This document shows positions 61,309 through 64,000 of a DNA stretch of 64,000 nt, piece after piece. The position numbers were made by a program, and so were the translations under genes. Position 1 is the first letter of the stretch. Every line of letters starts with the position of its first letter. Under the pieces are notes generated by a model, which was not told the DNA's origin, did not search any database, and saw only the letters and a list, made by a program, of their open reading frames with translations. Origin of the DNA: Punica granatum (Eukaryota > Streptophyta > Magnoliopsida > Myrtales > Lythraceae); contig NC_045127.1 in the NCBI RefSeq assembly GCF_007655135.1, positions 5,518,001 through 5,582,000 of the forward strand, read 5' to 3'.

Positions 61309-63342
61309 TCAGGAAGTTGAAGTGGGAACTGGGACAGGTGGCCGGAGTACTTGTTGCAGCAGTCTTGCAGCGAGGCGTTGTGTAATTCCCCCGGCGACAC
61401 GTCCCCCGAAACTGCGTGCTTCAGGTTCTTGGAGGACCTGTTCCATGGGTGGTTTCCACCAATTGTTTCTTTATCTCGACTCCTCTCCATAATGATTGAT
61501 AAAATACTATATTTTGTGGTAGTTCGATTTACCTATGACGTGCTTAATCCACTCCGTTCTACGCAGATCACCTAAGTCATCCTAACGCTATCACTAGTCA
61601 TTCCATCCTAAACAAGGGGAAATTACTAGACCAAAGGCTTAGTTGGGTTCGCCTTAACATATCTGCCATTGGTATACGGATAGAATCGAAAAAAGATGAC
61701 CTTCCACCATTTAAATGAGTAGCTCCTTCAGTGTACTTGGCTCGAGTATTTATGCCTTCCCATCATTGCGGATTTCATTCTTCCTGACACATTACTAATT
61801 GCTTACCCCATAGACCTATTCCTTGGTTTTCTCCCCATTTCCCCATTTCCTCAAGATACAATGAATCAAATTCTCTTTCTTGCATCAAGTTTTTTCTTCC
61901 AATTCTACGGACACTAAATAAGCAACATTTTCTTGATGCAGAGAATGCAAGACTATAATTGTTCACTGATAATAAAAAAGATGGAAAGCACAACCATAAA
62001 ATGAATTCTTAGACCGAAACTACGCCTTACCTGTAAGATAGGCTGCAAAAGAGCTGGGTCAAAGTTTTCGGAGGTCCTCAAGAGTCCCCATATCCTGACC
62101 ACCTGATCCCGGAGCTCTATCATGCTCTTCAGTTCATTGTCATTCATCACCAATGGTCCATTTGCATTGCCATTAAAAAGTAGAGTCCTCATGAAATCAG
62201 GAACAGTTCTAGATGCATCAACCACTGAACCCAAAACAACTGCTTCAGTAACTCGTACAGCTTCCTTTATAACCAAAACCCGGAGCTCTTCACCATCTGG
62301 ACCTAATAACAGCTTCAATACTGGTTGCAGAGCATCTTTTGCAGAGAAATCTCTATCTTTTCTGCCCTGTTCGAGTAGGTTCTCAAGTCTATTCCACCTG
62401 CACCAAAATATTTAAATTTTTAACATGTCATTCATAACTGGCGTCAAGATTATATAGAGGTAAGATGTAAAGATAGTGGCAACCACATACCTAAACTTCC
62501 CATCCTGGAACAGAAGCTCAATGAGAGCATCTCTGAGATATGGATTTGGATCAGTGAGAAGTCTTTTAGCGAAATAAGGATATGATGCAGCCAGCACCTT
62601 GAAATCAGGATCAGCATATAGTGCTAAACCCTCTAATACAGTAAGCGACCTGAGTATCAACGCATAGTACGCAGGGACTGCAGGAAAACAGTCAGCAAAA
62701 GGTTAATAGATAGACAAAAGACTTAATAGATTGGCAAAAGGTTAATTGCAGGCAACAAAATATAGCCATAACTTACCATTAAATGGATACTGATACAGAA
62801 CATTACCAAGACCATTAACCAGCGTCTTGAAGTTTAATTCGCTTACAGTCGCATTAAGCGCATCATCAAAGAAGTCTCGTAGTGCTGGTACAATTGGAGA
62901 TACATCTACATCAGGTGACAAGAAATCAAGAGCATAGTAGTCCTGGGCCATAGCTTCATAATCCCGATTAACCAGGTGAACGACATGACCAATAATAGCA
63001 AATCTCGCTTCCTCCGGGGTCTCACTCATCATTCCAAAATCAAGAAAAGCAAGTTTTCCCCCAGGTGTTGCCAAAAGATTTCCAGGATGGGGATCTGCAT
63101 GAAAATAGCCATACTCAAGCAGCTGCCGCAGACTGCACTGTATGCCGGTATTTACCAAATCCAAAACTTTCAATCCCTGTTTCTCAATGGCTTCCTGCTC
63201 GTTTAACTTCACCCCATCAACCCATTCCATAGTCAATACTTTGCCACTTGTGTAATCCCAGAAGATATCAGGGACAAGGACATCTTGCTTGTCAGCGTAC
63301 AGTTTTTTAAATCTCCTCGCATTTTGTCCCTCCTGCAGGGAC
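61309..63342 (-). CDS. ABC1K3: chloroplast ABC1 (UbiB-type) atypical kinase, 3' part
   Basis: Four exons seen: 63342-62777, 62677-62491, 62397-62031 and 61437-61309 (stop TGA). They encode the last 415 residues; the 5' exons lie beyond 64000. Kinase landmarks are VLTMEWVDGVKL, the catalytic loop HADPHPGN and the metal-binding LDFGMMSE. The C-terminal region has LRSLTVLEGLALYADP, FAKRLLTDPNPYLRDALIEL, LLLGPDGEELRVLVIKEAVR and GGITQRLAARLLQQVL. ABC1 kinases of this type sit in plastoglobules and thylakoids and control prenyl-lipid (tocopherol, plastoquinone) metabolism. The C-terminal extension after the kinase fold is closest, from memory, to ABC1K3 (At1g79600); a sister member is possible. 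No frame breaks seen. Confidence 0.88.
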
Positions 63343-63513
63343 CTGTCAAAATTAACAATCAAACCCAACAAAATCTTATGGTATTACCAAAGCGGTAATT
63401 CACATGGCTGGCATAGACCACAGTATTTCAGACTCAAATTAGATAGTGATTGGGATGAAATGTTCTGGTTCTGCTATTGAAAATCAGTATTTCATATGTG
63501 ATGGACAGTTATA

Positions 63514-63811
63514 GGGTGTGTTTGTTTTTTAAATTTTTTTTAACTCAACTCAACTCCACTTATTTTCAATTCAACATCACAATCAATACTTTTTTTTTCA
63601 TTTTTAAAATTTTTTTAACCATTCAATTCAATTTTTTATATTAAATTGTCTCAACTATTCATTACTTTTTCACAATTCAACAATACAATCATTACTTAAT
63701 CATTACTTTCCCTCAATTATTTATTACTTTTTCACACTTTTTCTCATAATTCAACAATACAATCATTACAAATCAATTAGAACTAAAACTCAACTCTAAA
63801 TCCAAACACAC
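63514..63811. mobile_element. MITE-like element in an ABC1K intron, copy 1
   Basis: Starts GGTGTGTTTGTTTTTTAAA and ends AACTCTAAATCCAAACACACT. Non-coding, rich in AACTCAACTC and TTCAACAATACAATCATTAC. Its reverse complement matches the sequence that starts at 63816. Confidence 0.6.
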
Positions 63812-63815
63812 TCAT

Positions 63816-64000
63816 AGTGGGTTTGATTTTAGAGTTGAGTTGAGTTGAATTTTGATTTTAATTGGTTTGTAATGATTATGATGTTGAATTATGAGAAAAT
63901 GTTTGAAAAAGTAATGAATAGTTGAAAAAGAAGTAATGATTGTATTGTTGAATTGTAAAAAAGTAATGAATAATTGAGATAATTTATTATTAAAAATTGA
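63816..64000. mobile_element. MITE-like element, inverted copy 2, cut by window end
   Basis: GTGGGTTTGATTTTAGAGTTGAGTTGAGTT, then AATGATTGTATTGTTGAATTGT and AAAAAGTAATGAATA, match the reverse complement of copy 1. Runs off the window. Confidence 0.6.

Overview
The window is nuclear DNA of a eudicot plant. Genes carry many GT-AG introns, untranslated and intergenic stretches are AT-rich, the proteins are plant-specific (stromal processing peptidase, SAUR, CML, UDP-sugar transporter, chloroplast ABC1 kinase), and the gaps are filled with plant transposons. I could not fix the species from sequence alone.

Layout. 1.3-5.1 kb (-): PhoD-like metallophosphatase with signal peptide and C-terminal membrane segment, 8 exons. 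6.5-7.1 kb (-): intronless calmodulin-like (CML) gene. 7.3-29.2 kb: a long gene-poor, repeat-rich stretch. It holds a 640-bp fold-back MITE with 10-bp target duplication, a nearly pristine Ty1/copia retrotransposon (14.0-19.4 kb; LTRs differ by one indel, one intact 1322-codon polyprotein, 5-bp TSD), amino acid permease (AAP) debris on both sides of it, and a scrambled valyl-tRNA synthetase (ValRS) pseudogene cluster with palindromic and tandem rearrangements. 29.2-40.3 kb (+): complete 24-exon chloroplast stromal processing peptidase (1259 aa). 41.3-44.1 kb (-): Ser/Pro-rich protein of the Arabidopsis At1g76660 type (430 aa, 3 exons). 46.2-49.8 kb (+): 779-aa coiled-coil protein with a UVR-like motif, unknown function. 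53.2-53.7 kb (+): SAUR. 57.1-58.8 kb (-): nucleotide-sugar transporter of the UDP-rhamnose/UDP-galactose (URGT) type, 348 aa. 61.3 kb to the window edge (-): 3' part of a chloroplast ABC1-type kinase close to ABC1K3.

The genes are not an operon, but their order is informative. PhoD, CML, SPP, SAUR and URGT recall the Arabidopsis block around At5g42370-At5g42420, while the At1g76660-like gene beside CML and URGT genes recalls At1g76640-At1g76670. The window therefore looks like an unfractionated version of a block that Arabidopsis split between two duplicated regions. This rests on remembered locus numbers and should be checked.

I see no CRISPR array, rRNA gene or convincing functional tRNA gene. 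The most notable non-genic structures are the young copia insertion, the ValRS inverted/tandem cluster, the fold-back MITE, and a GC-rich segment held inside an AT-rich terminal-repeat element at 26.7-27.5 kb.
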